A stretch of DNA of 64,000 nucleotides, from assembly GCA_964468205.1 (NCBI GenBank), contig CAYXVG010000022.1, positions 39,693-103,692 of the forward strand. The letters are read 5' to 3'. Every line of letters starts with the position of its first letter. Position 1 is the stretch's first letter. The position numbers were made by a program, and so were the translations under genes. Shown piece by piece: positions 19,874 through 28,831 of the stretch. The notes under the pieces are model-generated. The model was not told where the DNA came from. It worked only from the letters and a program-made list of their open reading frames with translations, and made no database searches. The DNA comes from CAWELS01 sp964468205. Lineage in GTDB: Bacteria; Acidobacteriota; Terriglobia; Bryobacterales; Bryobacteraceae.

Positions 19874-20853
19874 AGCTTGTCACCTTTCTGCCTCCCGGGA
19901 CGGCGCAGCCCCATGTCGGCGTTCTGGTCAACGATGGCCGGTCGGTCCTCGACCTCGACGACGCCGCGCGCACTCTCGAGGAATCTCCCGACCCCCACTT
20001 CTCCTCGATGTTGACACTTCTCGCCGGTGGAGCCGCCGCCATGGATCACGCGCTCAGGCTCCGCGAAGGTGTCATCGAGGGACTTACCCGCGCCGTCGAG
20101 ACCGTGCAACTCCTCGCCCCGGTTCCGCGCCCGCTTTCCATCCGCGACTGCATGGCCTTCGAGAAGCACATCGTGCAAGCCACCCGCACCGTCGTGAAGT
20201 GGCGATTCCCGCCGGCCGCCTGGCTTGATTCTCTCTCCGGCGGACGGCTCATTCGCCCGCCGAAAGTCTGGTACGAGCGGCCGGTTTACTACAAGGGCAA
20301 CCCCGGATCCGTCGTGGGCCCCGAGGCCGACATCCGCTGGCCGTCGTTCACCGGGAAGCTCGACTTCGAACTCGAATTCGGCGTCTTCATCGGCCGCGAG
20401 GGCCGCGACATCTCGGCCGAGGACGCTCCCGTCTACATCGCAGGCTACACTATCTTCAACGATTTCTCCGCCCGCGACATCCAGCTTCGCGAGATGCAGG
20501 GCCGCCTCGGTCCCGCAAAGGGAAAGGACTTCGATACCGGCAACGCCATGGGGCCCTGGCTGGTAACGCCAGACGAGATTCCCGACCCGGCCAAGCTGCG
20601 AATGACCGCCCGCGTCAACGGCGAGGAGTGGACCAGCGCCTCCAGCGCTGATCTGCACTTCTCCATCGAAGAGATCATCGCCTACATCTCCCGTGACGAG
20701 ACCCTCTACCCGGGCGACTTCATCGCCGCCGGCACTGCCCCGGGTGGCTGCGGACTGGAACTCGACCGCTGGCTGCAACCCGGCGACACGGTCGAACTCT
20801 CCGTCGAGGGCCTCGGTACGCTGCGCAACCGGATTTCCCGCGATCCCGCGTGA
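19870..20853 (+). CDS. Fumarylacetoacetate hydrolase family protein
   Basis: The 327-residue protein has the FAH C-terminal catalytic domain. KPVYYKGNP-like VYYKGNPGSVVGP is followed by KLDFELEFGVFIGREGRDIS (Glu metal ligands) and YTIFNDFSARDIQ (Asp ligand), then GNAMGPWLVTPDEIPDP and GTAPGGCGLEL near the end. Relatives cleave carbon-carbon bonds in acylpyruvates, or act as hydratases or decarboxylases on 2-keto acids. It is coupled to the cyclase gene by a 4-base overlap. The two families commonly occur together in catabolic clusters; the particular substrate is not evident. Confidence 0.88.
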   Translation: MKLVTFLPPGTAQPHVGVLVNDGRSVLDLDDAARTLEESPDPHFSSMLTLLAGGAAAMDHALRLREGVIEGLTRAVETVQLLAPVPRPLSIRDCMAFEKHIVQATRTVVKWRFPPAAWLDSLSGGRLIRPPKVWYERPVYYKGNPGSVVGPEADIRWPSFTGKLDFELEFGVFIGREGRDISAEDAPVYIAGYTIFNDFSARDIQLREMQGRLGPAKGKDFDTGNAMGPWLVTPDEIPDPAKLRMTARVNGEEWTSASSADLHFSIEEIIAYISRDETLYPGDFIAAGTAPGGCGLELDRWLQPGDTVELSVEGLGTLRNRISRDPA

Positions 20854-20881
20854 TCCGCCTCGGCGTGTTATTGTCATCCTT

Positions 20882-21595
20882 ATGCAAACCGGACTCGCCG
20901 CTCTTCTTCTTCTCGCAGCCTCGCTCTCCCCCGCATCGGGCGCATGGATTCCACTCTTCGATGGGCACAGCCTGGACGGTTGGCACATCGCTTGCCAACC
21001 TCAAGATAAGGGCAAGGAGTTCTGGACCGTGCGTGACGGAGCCATCACCGCGGACTCCCGCGGCCACGAAGGCCACAAGTACATCTGGCTCATTACCGAT
21101 CGCGAGTTTGGCGACTTCGAACTCAAACTGAAGATCCGCGCCTACCGCGACTCAACCGGAAATAGCGGCGTCCAGGTGCGCAGCCGCTACGACCACGAGG
21201 CCGGCTGGCTCGACGGTCCCCAGGTTGACGTGCATCCCCCGGACCCATTCCGCGTTGGCCTCATCTACGATGAAACCCGCGAGACGAAACGTTGGATCCA
21301 CCCGTCGATGCCCGACTGGAAGATCCAGGAGTCCGACGCCCCGCACGACTATACGTGGAAGTACGCCGATGAAGGCGACGGCTGGAACGACCTCCACATC
21401 GTCTGCCAGGGAACCCGCATCAAGACCGTACTCAACGGCAGCGTCATCACCGACAAGGACTTCGCCGGAATCCTCGACGACGCCAGTCACCAACGTCACA
21501 ACGCCGGACTCCACGGTCATATCGCCCTGCAACTGCACAGCGGCGATCAACTTCACATACAGTACAAGGAAATCCAGCTCAAGGAGCTTCCGTAA
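20882..21595 (+). CDS. Secreted DUF1080 protein (3-keto-disaccharide hydrolase-like)
   Basis: A signal peptide (MQTGLAALLLLAASLSPASG) precedes WIPLFDGHSLDGWHIA, the standard opening of DUF1080 beta-sandwiches. The jelly-roll core follows: FGDFELKLKIRAYRDSTGNSGVQVRSRY, DGPQVDV, GWNDLHIVCQGTRIKTVLNG, and the closing GHIALQLHSGDQLHIQYKEIQLKEL. Members cleave or bind oxidised disaccharides or other glycans in the periplasm or outside. ATG 20882 is chosen because the signal peptide starts there. It lies 28 bases after the FAH gene. A second DUF1080 gene is at 34334. Confidence 0.88.
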   Translation: MQTGLAALLLLAASLSPASGAWIPLFDGHSLDGWHIACQPQDKGKEFWTVRDGAITADSRGHEGHKYIWLITDREFGDFELKLKIRAYRDSTGNSGVQVRSRYDHEAGWLDGPQVDVHPPDPFRVGLIYDETRETKRWIHPSMPDWKIQESDAPHDYTWKYADEGDGWNDLHIVCQGTRIKTVLNGSVITDKDFAGILDDASHQRHNAGLHGHIALQLHSGDQLHIQYKEIQLKELP

Positions 21596-21733
21596 CCAAC
21601 CACCCGAGAACCGTACCTGGCCACTAATCACAATCGGAAGCGCCTCCGCTCCACCATCCCTCGCCGGCATCACGCAATCTTCACAGCCGATGCGCCAGAA
21701 TAGAGGAGAAAGGAATCGGAATCGGAACTGATT

Positions 21734-24010
21734 ATGTCTATCCGCGACGAAGACGCGTTGGAGTATCATTCATCCTACCCGCCCGGCAAACTCTCCACCG
21801 TTCCCACCAAACCCTGCCGCACGCAGCGTGACTTGAGCTTGGCCTATAGTCCCGGCGTGGCCGTGCCCTGCATGGCGATCCACCACAATCCCGCCGACGT
21901 CTACAAGTACACCAACAAGGGCAACCTCGTCGCAGTGGTCTCCAACGGCTCCGCAGTGCTTGGCCTAGGCAATATCGGCGCCGCCGCCGGCAAGCCCGTT
22001 ATGGAGGGCAAGGGCGTCCTGTTCAAGCGCTTTGCCGACATCGATGTTTACGACATCGAACTCGACACGCAAGAGCCCAAGGAGATCATCCGCGCCTGCC
22101 AACTCCTCGAGCCCACCTTCGGCGGCATCAACCTGGAAGACATCAAGGCCCCCGGCTGCTTCGAGATCGAGGAAGAGCTGCGGAAGACGATGAAGATCCC
22201 GGTCTTCCACGACGATCAGCACGGTACCGCGATCATTTCCGGCGCCGCCCTGCTGAACGCGGTTGAGGTTGCGGGGAAGAAGCTGGAAGAGATCAGAATC
22301 GTCATCAACGGCGCCGGCGCTAGCGGCATCTCCTGCGCCCTGCATTACTGCAATCTCGGAGTGAAGCGCGAAAACATCCTCATGTGCGACTCCAAGGGCG
22401 TCATCTACGAGGGCCGGCAGGAGGGGATGAACAAATACAAGGCCCGTTTCGCGCTGCCGACAGAAAAGCGCACCCTCGCCGAGGCCATCGAGGGCGCCGA
22501 TGTCTTTTTCGGTCTGTCGGTCGGCGATTGCGTCACGGCGGAGATGCTGATGTCGATGGCCGAAAACCCAATTGTCTTCGCATTGGCGAACCCGGACCCG
22601 GAGATACCTTATGACCTCGCCATCCAGACCCGCGGCGACGTCATCATGGCCACCGGCCGCTCCGACTTTCCGAACCAGGTCAACAACGTGCTCGGTTTTC
22701 CGTTTATCTTTCGCGGCGCCCTCGACGTGCGCGCCACGGCGATTAACGAGGCGATGAAGCTCGCCGCCACGCGCGCATTGGCCGCCCTCGCCAAGGAAGA
22801 TGTGCCGGACTCGGTCCGCCGCGCCTACGGTGTCGAGGACATGGAGTTCGGCCGCGAATACATCATCCCGAAACCGTTTGACCACCGGGTGCTCATCTGG
22901 GTGGCCTCGGCCGTCGCGAAGGCGGCGATCGACAGCGGCGTCGCGCAGAAGCCGATTAATATCGACCACTACCGCGAACAACTCGAAAAGCGCCTCGGCA
23001 AAGCCCACGAGGTCATGCGGATCATGATCCACAAGGCGCAACGGCAGCCCAAACGCGTCGTCTTCCCCGAAGGCGAGGAAGACAAGATCCTCCGCGCCTG
23101 CCAGATCCTCATTGACGAGCGCATCGCCGAACCAATCTTGATCGGCGACAAGAACGTCATTGAATTGAAGATGGAGACTCTCCACCTCAGCCTGCCGGGC
23201 GTTCAAATCATTAGTCCACACGGCTTCTCCCGCCTCGCCGACTACACCGAAGGGTTCTACACGCTGCGCCAACGCAAAGGAGTTACCAGGTCGGAGGCCG
23301 AGGAACTCATTTTAAGCCCGATGATTCTCGGCTCGATGATGCTCCGGATGGGCGATGCCGACGCTCTGATTGCCGGCTTGAGCATGCACTACCCGGATAC
23401 GCTCCGTCCCGCGCTGCAAGTGATCCCGGTCCGCGAAGGGCTCAAAAACGTCTCGGGCATGTATATGTTGATCACGCCAAACGGACGGAGCTATTTCCTG
23501 GCCGACACCACGGTGAATATCGATCCGACGCCCGAGGATCTGGCCGAAATCGCCATCCTTACGGCTCAGACGGCCAGCGGCTTCAACGTGGCGCCGCGCG
23601 TCGCCATGCTCTCCTTCTCGAACTTCGGCAGCGTACGGCACCCGCGTTCCGAGAAGGTCCGGAGGGCGGTTGAGATTCTGCGTGAAAAGCAGCCCGGACT
23701 GATGGTGGACGGCGAAATGCAGGCCGATACGGCGGTAGTTCCCCGCATCATCGAAGAGCGCTACCCATTCAGCACCCTCAAAGGCGGCGCCAACGTGCTG
23801 ATCTTTCCAGATCTTGAATCCGGCAATATCGCCTACAAACTGATTCAACGGATCGGCGGCGCGGAAGCGATTGGTCCCATTCTGATGGGCTTCTCGAAAC
23901 CGATCCATGTACTACAACGGGGCGACGAAGTGAGCGACATCGTCAACATGACCGCGATCGCGGTGGTGGACGCCCAGGAAGCCGCCGCCATTAAAGAGCG
24001 GCGCTTCTGA
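21734..24010 (+). CDS. maeB: NADP-dependent malic enzyme fused to phosphotransacetylase-like domain
   Basis: The 758-residue protein joins a malic enzyme half to a phosphate-acetyltransferase-like half, as in MaeB. The first half (about 1-430) includes LGNIGAAAGKPVMEGKGVLFKRFADIDVYDIE, FHDDQHGTAIISGAAL and VINGAGASGISCA. The second half (about 435-758) includes RVVFPEGEEDKILRACQIL, YTEGFYTLRQRKG, LITPNGRSYFLADTTVN and GPILMGFSKPIHVLQRG. It decarboxylates malate to pyruvate with NADP in the cytoplasm. In homologues the second domain has no transacetylase activity but senses acetyl-CoA. Both halves look complete. Confidence 0.95.
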   Translation: MSIRDEDALEYHSSYPPGKLSTVPTKPCRTQRDLSLAYSPGVAVPCMAIHHNPADVYKYTNKGNLVAVVSNGSAVLGLGNIGAAAGKPVMEGKGVLFKRFADIDVYDIELDTQEPKEIIRACQLLEPTFGGINLEDIKAPGCFEIEEELRKTMKIPVFHDDQHGTAIISGAALLNAVEVAGKKLEEIRIVINGAGASGISCALHYCNLGVKRENILMCDSKGVIYEGRQEGMNKYKARFALPTEKRTLAEAIEGADVFFGLSVGDCVTAEMLMSMAENPIVFALANPDPEIPYDLAIQTRGDVIMATGRSDFPNQVNNVLGFPFIFRGALDVRATAINEAMKLAATRALAALAKEDVPDSVRRAYGVEDMEFGREYIIPKPFDHRVLIWVASAVAKAAIDSGVAQKPINIDHYREQLEKRLGKAHEVMRIMIHKAQRQPKRVVFPEGEEDKILRACQILIDERIAEPILIGDKNVIELKMETLHLSLPGVQIISPHGFSRLADYTEGFYTLRQRKGVTRSEAEELILSPMILGSMMLRMGDADALIAGLSMHYPDTLRPALQVIPVREGLKNVSGMYMLITPNGRSYFLADTTVNIDPTPEDLAEIAILTAQTASGFNVAPRVAMLSFSNFGSVRHPRSEKVRRAVEILREKQPGLMVDGEMQADTAVVPRIIEERYPFSTLKGGANVLIFPDLESGNIAYKLIQRIGGAEAIGPILMGFSKPIHVLQRGDEVSDIVNMTAIAVVDAQEAAAIKERRF

Positions 24011-24041
24011 GCAGGAGCGGGGAGGACCCTTTGAACCCAGG

Positions 24042-24059
24042 ACGGGGCTTCCGCCCCGT
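24042..24059. terminator. Hairpin between convergent maeB and DUF362 genes
   Basis: ACGGGGC (24042-24048) and GCCCCGT (24053-24059) form a perfect 7-bp stem with a TTCC tetraloop, just past the malic enzyme stop (24010) and at the very end of the oppositely oriented DUF362 gene. It is suited to stop transcription in both directions. There is no long T-run. Confidence 0.55.
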
Positions 24060-25210
24060 TAAGCCACGGGCAACTCGATTATCTCGCCGACTGGCCCCGG
24101 ACCGTAGTTGTACAGGGCTTCGTTGACGCTCAGCCCAGCCACTTCAATCTTGCTCAGGTCCGCGGTTCCGATCCCCACCTTCTCGGCGAGTAACAGCGTG
24201 TTGTCTCCGCGGACGAATGGCTTTGTTTCCCGGCCGGCCCGCGGGTCATAACCCATTACCGCGGTGCAAATCGTGTCTGTGCAGACCGGATTCCTGCCCA
24301 CCAGCACCAGCCCGGGCTTGATGATCTGCACCCCTTTGTTCCAGGCGCCTTCACCGCCCCGAATGGACTCGATGCCGTCGACGATCGACAGGTCGATCGG
24401 CCGGACACCTACCAAGTCGGCCGTCACCCGCGGCACGCGGTAGCCGGCATCCCGCGGTGACTCCGGATTCAATTCCTCCGGCACGCCCTTGGCCGGCTTT
24501 CCCGTACCCGAGTGGCAGACCTTCGGCCGCTCCTGCGTAGCGTTCTCGTTGCCGTCCGGATAGGCGTCCCCGCCATAGAGCGAGCAGGGCGTCAGGCCGA
24601 AGTTGTTCTTGAGCGCCATCGTGACTCCGGCGATCCAGTGGTTCTTCAACTTCGACATCGAAACGTAGACATCGCAATCCACATACGAGTGGTTCAGATC
24701 ATAGGCCGGGAAGATATAGCCGCCCCACGGCACCTGCACGCGCTCGTACTTCGCGCTCTTGCCGATGTTGTTCGTGTTCTCCCACTCTACCTTGCAACCG
24801 ACATTGTTGATCGCCTCGACGTCGAGCCCGTAGCGGGCCCAGAGATCCATATCCTGGCGGCACGGGAAGAAGCTCTCGAGCATCCGGATGCGCTTTGCTC
24901 CATTGTTGGCCAGCAGCGTGGCTACCGCCAGCACCGTATCGGGATGATTGCGGTACGGCAGGTCCGGCCGCTCCGGAAAGCGGGCCGGATTCCCGGTGAG
25001 ATTTAGCTTCACCGCTACCGTCTTGCCGCGTACCAACGAACCGATCCCGCCGATCTGATCGACGGTGGTGTTCAAGGCCTGCTCAAACTCTCGCCCGAAG
25101 CTCCGGCACCGGGCAATCGCCACCGGCGACGACGGCGCCTCTTTCGCCCAGACGTTGCCAACGGCTGCCGCGCCCGCGCCAAGCATCAATTCTCTACGGC
25201 TAAGCTTCAT
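24059..25210 (-). CDS. Tat-exported DUF362 protein
   Basis: The protein begins with a twin-arginine signal (SRRELMLGAGAAAVGNVWA). The DUF362 domain follows, with KTVAVKLNLTGNPARFPERP, the NPGC-like INNVGCKVEWENTN, VSMSKLKNHWIAGVTMALKN, a long loop with ESPRDAGYRVPRV, and SIVDGIESIRGGEGAW. Family members are proposed to bind iron-sulphur clusters or small ligands, and few have been studied. It is a close relative of the neighbour at 25281-27191, sharing the whole exported domain, and appears to be a tandem duplicate. The gene ends at the shared terminator with maeB. Confidence 0.85.
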   Translation of the reverse strand: MKLSRRELMLGAGAAAVGNVWAKEAPSSPVAIARCRSFGREFEQALNTTVDQIGGIGSLVRGKTVAVKLNLTGNPARFPERPDLPYRNHPDTVLAVATLLANNGAKRIRMLESFFPCRQDMDLWARYGLDVEAINNVGCKVEWENTNNIGKSAKYERVQVPWGGYIFPAYDLNHSYVDCDVYVSMSKLKNHWIAGVTMALKNNFGLTPCSLYGGDAYPDGNENATQERPKVCHSGTGKPAKGVPEELNPESPRDAGYRVPRVTADLVGVRPIDLSIVDGIESIRGGEGAWNKGVQIIKPGLVLVGRNPVCTDTICTAVMGYDPRAGRETKPFVRGDNTLLLAEKVGIGTADLSKIEVAGLSVNEALYNYGPGPVGEIIELPVA

Positions 25211-25280
25211 GGTGGAATCTCCCTCTTCCGGTACAGTATCACGATTCGCCGCGGCCCCGGGAAACTTCCAAACAGGAAGA

Positions 25281-27191
25281 CTATGCGAGAGAAATGATTA
25301 CCGGATTGGACGGTTCGCCATCCACGATCACCTGCACCGTCACCTCACCCTGCCCCGCGAGCGAGCGAGGCAGCCGGACGTTCACCTGATCGAGGCCGTC
25401 GTACTGCGATTGCGCCCCCGCGAAGAGGATCTCCAGCGGCTGCCCGCCGATGCGCACCTCTACCCCCGCCGGAGAACTCAGGCGGCCCATCCCCGTAAGA
25501 AACAGAACCAGCACGGAGACGTCGCCTTCGGCTCCCAGGCCAACCGCGGCTGGCTGGCAGGAAACAATCTCCGGCCCGGCCGAGCAGGCGAAAACGAGAT
25601 CCGTGTATTGATCCGGCCCGCTTTGCCGCACCACGTAGGCCGCCGCGACGCCGCGCCCTGAGCCATCCGCCGTGAACACGGCTGGCGCGACAGCGTAGAT
25701 CCGCTCGGTGGAAGCGAGCCTTCGCCCATCCTCGGTGGTAAGCGTCACTGTCGCCGGGCCGGGAACCAGCAGTTCATCGAGCACCGCATTGGCCTGCCCC
25801 GGAGACGCGAACAACATGCGCGCCGGGCGTGTGACACCGGCGCTATCGGTGACGTCGATCGCAACGCCGTTCAGATCCAACTGCCCCCGTGCTTCGGCGA
25901 CGCGGATTTGCGTGGCGATCCCCTTTCCCCAGGCGGAGAAGATGGAACCCGGCGCCAGCATCCCCGTACCCGAGGCGGCGGAATAGGCCGCCAGTTCCGC
26001 GCCGGGAACTTCCACCGGCTGGCCTAACGGTCCGGGTCCAAAGTCGAATTTCGCTTCCTCCAAACTGAGCCCGGCAATTTCGATCTGCGCCAAGTCGGCC
26101 GACCCCAACCCGGCCGCCTCCGCCAGCAGCAGATGGTTCGCCGCGCCCCCGTAGTTGGAACGCGCCGCGAAGGGAGGGGTTCCCTGTTCGGCGCGCGGGT
26201 CGTAGCCCATCACCGCGGCGCCGGCCGCATCCGCGCCGGTAGCGTTCCGGCCCACCAGCAGCACTCCCGGCTTCACCCATTGCACCCCGGGATTCCACGG
26301 ACCCTCCCCGCCCCGTATGGTCTCGATGCCGTCAATGATCGAAAGGTCGATCGGACGCGCGGCGCACAAGTCGGCGATGATGCGCGGAATCCGGTACCCC
26401 GGCTCGCGCGGGCTTCCGGGATCCAATTCCCGAGGAACATCCTGGGCGATCGGCGTTGTCCCGTTGTGCAGCGTCTCCCCTCGGTACTTCTTCGGCGCCT
26501 CATTTCCACCCGGACCTGCATCGCCCCCATAGAGAGACGCCGGTGTGATGCCGAAGTTGTTCTTCAGCCCCATCGTTACGCCCGCGAGCCAGTGGTTCTT
26601 CAGCTTCGAGAGCGAGACGTAGACGTCGCAGTCGCGGTATGAGTGGTTCAGGTCGAAGGCCGGAAAGAGATATCCCCCGTGCGGGACCGTCATCCGAGCG
26701 TACCCCGCGCCTTGGCCCATGTGGTTCGTGTTCTCCCACTCCACCGGACAACCGCAATTGTTGATCGCGTGGATATCCAGCCCGTAAGCGGCCCAGTACT
26801 CGAGCTCCTGCGTCACCGGGAAGAACCCTTCGATAATGCGAATGCGCTTGGCTCCGTTCCGGGCAATGAGCGTGGCCACCGCCAGCAGCGTGTCCGGATC
26901 CGTGCGAAACGGCATCTCCCGGCGCGGCGGGACAGACTGCGCGCTTCCGGTCAGGTTCGGCTTGATTGCGACCGTCTTGCCCCGCACCAGGTCGCCGATT
27001 CCGCCAATCGCGTCAAGACAGCCCTCCAGCGCGAGCTCAAACTCGCGCCCGAAGCTGCGGCAACGGGCGATAGCGACGGGAGAGGGGGCCGGCGACTGAG
27101 CGACTAGCCGTGGCCTCAGCGAGGACCCTGCGAGCGCGCCGCCGGCCGCCTGCAGGAGGTGGCGCCGCGAAAGCGCCGGGGTGTGAGCCAT
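25281..27191 (-). CDS. Tat-exported DUF362 protein with Solibacter-type C-terminal domain
   Basis: The 636-residue protein has a twin-arginine leader (LSRRHLLQAAGGALAGSS), a DUF362 domain to about residue 390 that parallels the neighbour, and then a beta-rich domain. That domain contains SAASGTGMLAPGSIFSAWG, the MLFASPGQANAVLDELLVPG segment, IYAVAPAVFTADGSGRG and a final DQVNVRLPRSLAGQGEVTV. I recognise it as the TIGR03437-type paralogous domain that is abundant in Solibacter. The region equivalent to the CTDTICTAV of the neighbour reads GADAAGAAV, so a Cys pair is not conserved. The gene follows cdd by 27 bases. Confidence 0.88.
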   Translation of the reverse strand: MAHTPALSRRHLLQAAGGALAGSSLRPRLVAQSPAPSPVAIARCRSFGREFELALEGCLDAIGGIGDLVRGKTVAIKPNLTGSAQSVPPRREMPFRTDPDTLLAVATLIARNGAKRIRIIEGFFPVTQELEYWAAYGLDIHAINNCGCPVEWENTNHMGQGAGYARMTVPHGGYLFPAFDLNHSYRDCDVYVSLSKLKNHWLAGVTMGLKNNFGITPASLYGGDAGPGGNEAPKKYRGETLHNGTTPIAQDVPRELDPGSPREPGYRIPRIIADLCAARPIDLSIIDGIETIRGGEGPWNPGVQWVKPGVLLVGRNATGADAAGAAVMGYDPRAEQGTPPFAARSNYGGAANHLLLAEAAGLGSADLAQIEIAGLSLEEAKFDFGPGPLGQPVEVPGAELAAYSAASGTGMLAPGSIFSAWGKGIATQIRVAEARGQLDLNGVAIDVTDSAGVTRPARMLFASPGQANAVLDELLVPGPATVTLTTEDGRRLASTERIYAVAPAVFTADGSGRGVAAAYVVRQSGPDQYTDLVFACSAGPEIVSCQPAAVGLGAEGDVSVLVLFLTGMGRLSSPAGVEVRIGGQPLEILFAGAQSQYDGLDQVNVRLPRSLAGQGEVTVQVIVDGEPSNPVIISLA

Positions 27192-27218
27192 ACGAAGAAT
27201 ACCTTCGAAGCCAGAATA

Positions 27219-28073
27219 TCATGCCACTCCCCGTCCGACTCGCAGTCTCACGCCCGGCGCTACCCCCGCCAGCAACCGCTCCGTCGCGCCCCGGTGACTG
27301 ATCATCCCCGCCGACTCCACCAGCGCCGCGTTGGTGATACGGGCCTCGGGATCCCGGATATTCTTCACCGCCAACGCCACCCCTAACGGAGTAACGCTCG
27401 GGTTAAACGCCGCATTCTCGGCATACGGGGCGGCGATCACCCGGCCCGGACCCACTTCGATCGCACAGCCGGCATAGGTCTTCGAGTACGGCGCGTAGCT
27501 GCGGCGGGCCGCATCCAAAGCGGTCTGGATCAATCCATCGTTGGTCTCAAGTTCGAGCCGGTGTACCGCCGAACTCATGAAACCGCCCTCGACTCCGAGA
27601 TCGGCCGGTCCAAACGCGGCGGGAAGCAGTTCCGTTAGAAGTCGCCGTACCGGCGGCTCTCCCGGCGCGCCGGGGCTCCAGACCACCAGCCCGGCAGCGG
27701 TGGAAAGCTCCCACAGAAACTGCCGGCAGTAGCCGCACGGAGCGGCGGTTACGGCGATTGCCGCGACCCCGGTCTCCCCGGAGGTCCAGGCGTTAAAAAC
27801 GGCGGCCTGCTCGGCGTGAATGGTCCCGTCGAGAGTCTCGCTGCCGAATTCGAGGTTCGCTCCGAGATAGAGCGCCGGCGTTCCTTCCGTATCCGGCATT
27901 CCAGCCGCAACGGCCCCGACGGAGAAACCCGAAACCGGCGCCGTCGCATAGCCGGCAGCGGTGAGTAGCAGATCCGTCATGAGCGATTCGAGCTTCCCGT
28001 CTCGCCGGTCGAGAAGCTCCCGCACCTGCGGCCGCTTCAGAATTCCACCCTGCGCCTTGAGCCTCTGCATCAT
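27219..28073 (-). CDS. cdd: Cytidine deaminase, two-domain type
   Basis: The 284-residue protein has the zinc site HAEQ (86-89, with the catalytic Glu at 88) and PCGYC (112-116) in its first domain. A second domain without zinc ligands follows (AARRSYAPYSKTYAGCAIE...NAAFNPSVTPLGVALA), the layout of the E. coli-type dimeric enzyme. It deaminates cytidine and deoxycytidine in pyrimidine salvage. It overlaps the SDR gene by ATGA and is the last gene of the seven-gene overlapping chain. ATG 28073 or the adjacent ATG one codon later may start it. Confidence 0.9.
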   Translation of the reverse strand: MMQRLKAQGGILKRPQVRELLDRRDGKLESLMTDLLLTAAGYATAPVSGFSVGAVAAGMPDTEGTPALYLGANLEFGSETLDGTIHAEQAAVFNAWTSGETGVAAIAVTAAPCGYCRQFLWELSTAAGLVVWSPGAPGEPPVRRLLTELLPAAFGPADLGVEGGFMSSAVHRLELETNDGLIQTALDAARRSYAPYSKTYAGCAIEVGPGRVIAAPYAENAAFNPSVTPLGVALAVKNIRDPEARITNAALVESAGMISHRGATERLLAGVAPGVRLRVGRGVA

Positions 28074-28831
28074 CGAAGGTTGAGCCCGCCATCCACGGCG
28101 ATCAACTGCCCCGTAATGAAGTTCGTTGCGTTCAGGAAGTACAGCACCGCGTCGGCAATCTCGTCCGCGGCGCCCGGGCGCTTGGCCGGAGTCGCCTTCA
28201 CCATCCGGTGATGCTCTTCGGTCATGTCATCGAACGGAATGACGCCCGGCGCCACCGAGTTCACCGTGATGTCCGGCGCCAGCGCCTTCGCCAGCGCCTT
28301 CGTCATGTGGATGACGCCGGCCTTCGAGGCGCAGTAATGGGCGTGCATACCCCACGGCCGGATGCCGCCCAGCGAACTGATGTTCACAATGCGCCCGCCG
28401 CCGCATTGCCGCATCAGCTTGCCACCCTCCTTGCAGCAGAAAAACGTCGCCTTCAAGTTCACGGAATGGATGAAATCCCAGTCGGCTTCGGTCACATCGA
28501 ACGGATGGAAGCGGGTGAACCGGGCGGCGTTATTCACCAGCCCGTCGAGACAGCCCGCTCGCGCTGCCACCTCGGCAAAGAGGCGCTCGATTTCGGAAAC
28601 TTTCTCCAGGTTGGCCTGGAAGAGCTCCGCTCCGCCGCATTCCGCCGCCGTCTGGCGCGCATCTTCTTCCGAACGGTGGTAGTGGATGAGAACGCGCGCG
28701 CCCTCCCGGGCGAGCCGCAGAGCGATGCCGCGGCCAATGCGCTTTGCCGCGCCGGTCACCAGAACCACCTTCCCCGCAATGGTCCCGCGCTCGTCCGGCG
28801 GCGAATAGCCGCTATATCCCAGGCTCTCCAT
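28070..28831 (-). CDS. Short-chain dehydrogenase/reductase, pteridine-reductase-like
   Basis: The 253-residue SDR carries the nucleotide motif TGAAKRIGRG (26-35), NNAARF, the Ser region NISSLGG and the catalytic HYCASKAG. TGAAKRIGRG is the variant typical of FolM/pteridine reductase-type SDRs that use NADPH, although several other SDRs share it. The ATG at 28831 is preferred to the GTG at 28858; GGAGGT precedes it. It overlaps the MFS gene by 20 bases and the cdd gene by 4. Its substrate is not determinable from sequence alone. Confidence 0.85.
   Translation of the reverse strand: MESLGYSGYSPPDERGTIAGKVVLVTGAAKRIGRGIALRLAREGARVLIHYHRSEEDARQTAAECGGAELFQANLEKVSEIERLFAEVAARAGCLDGLVNNAARFTRFHPFDVTEADWDFIHSVNLKATFFCCKEGGKLMRQCGGGRIVNISSLGGIRPWGMHAHYCASKAGVIHMTKALAKALAPDITVNSVAPGVIPFDDMTEEHHRMVKATPAKRPGAADEIADAVLYFLNATNFITGQLIAVDGGLNLR

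Noticed and set aside
19327..20988. A 553-codon minus-strand frame opposite the cyclase and FAH genes
   Set aside because: Opposite two coupled catabolic genes with catalytic motifs; no plausible product.
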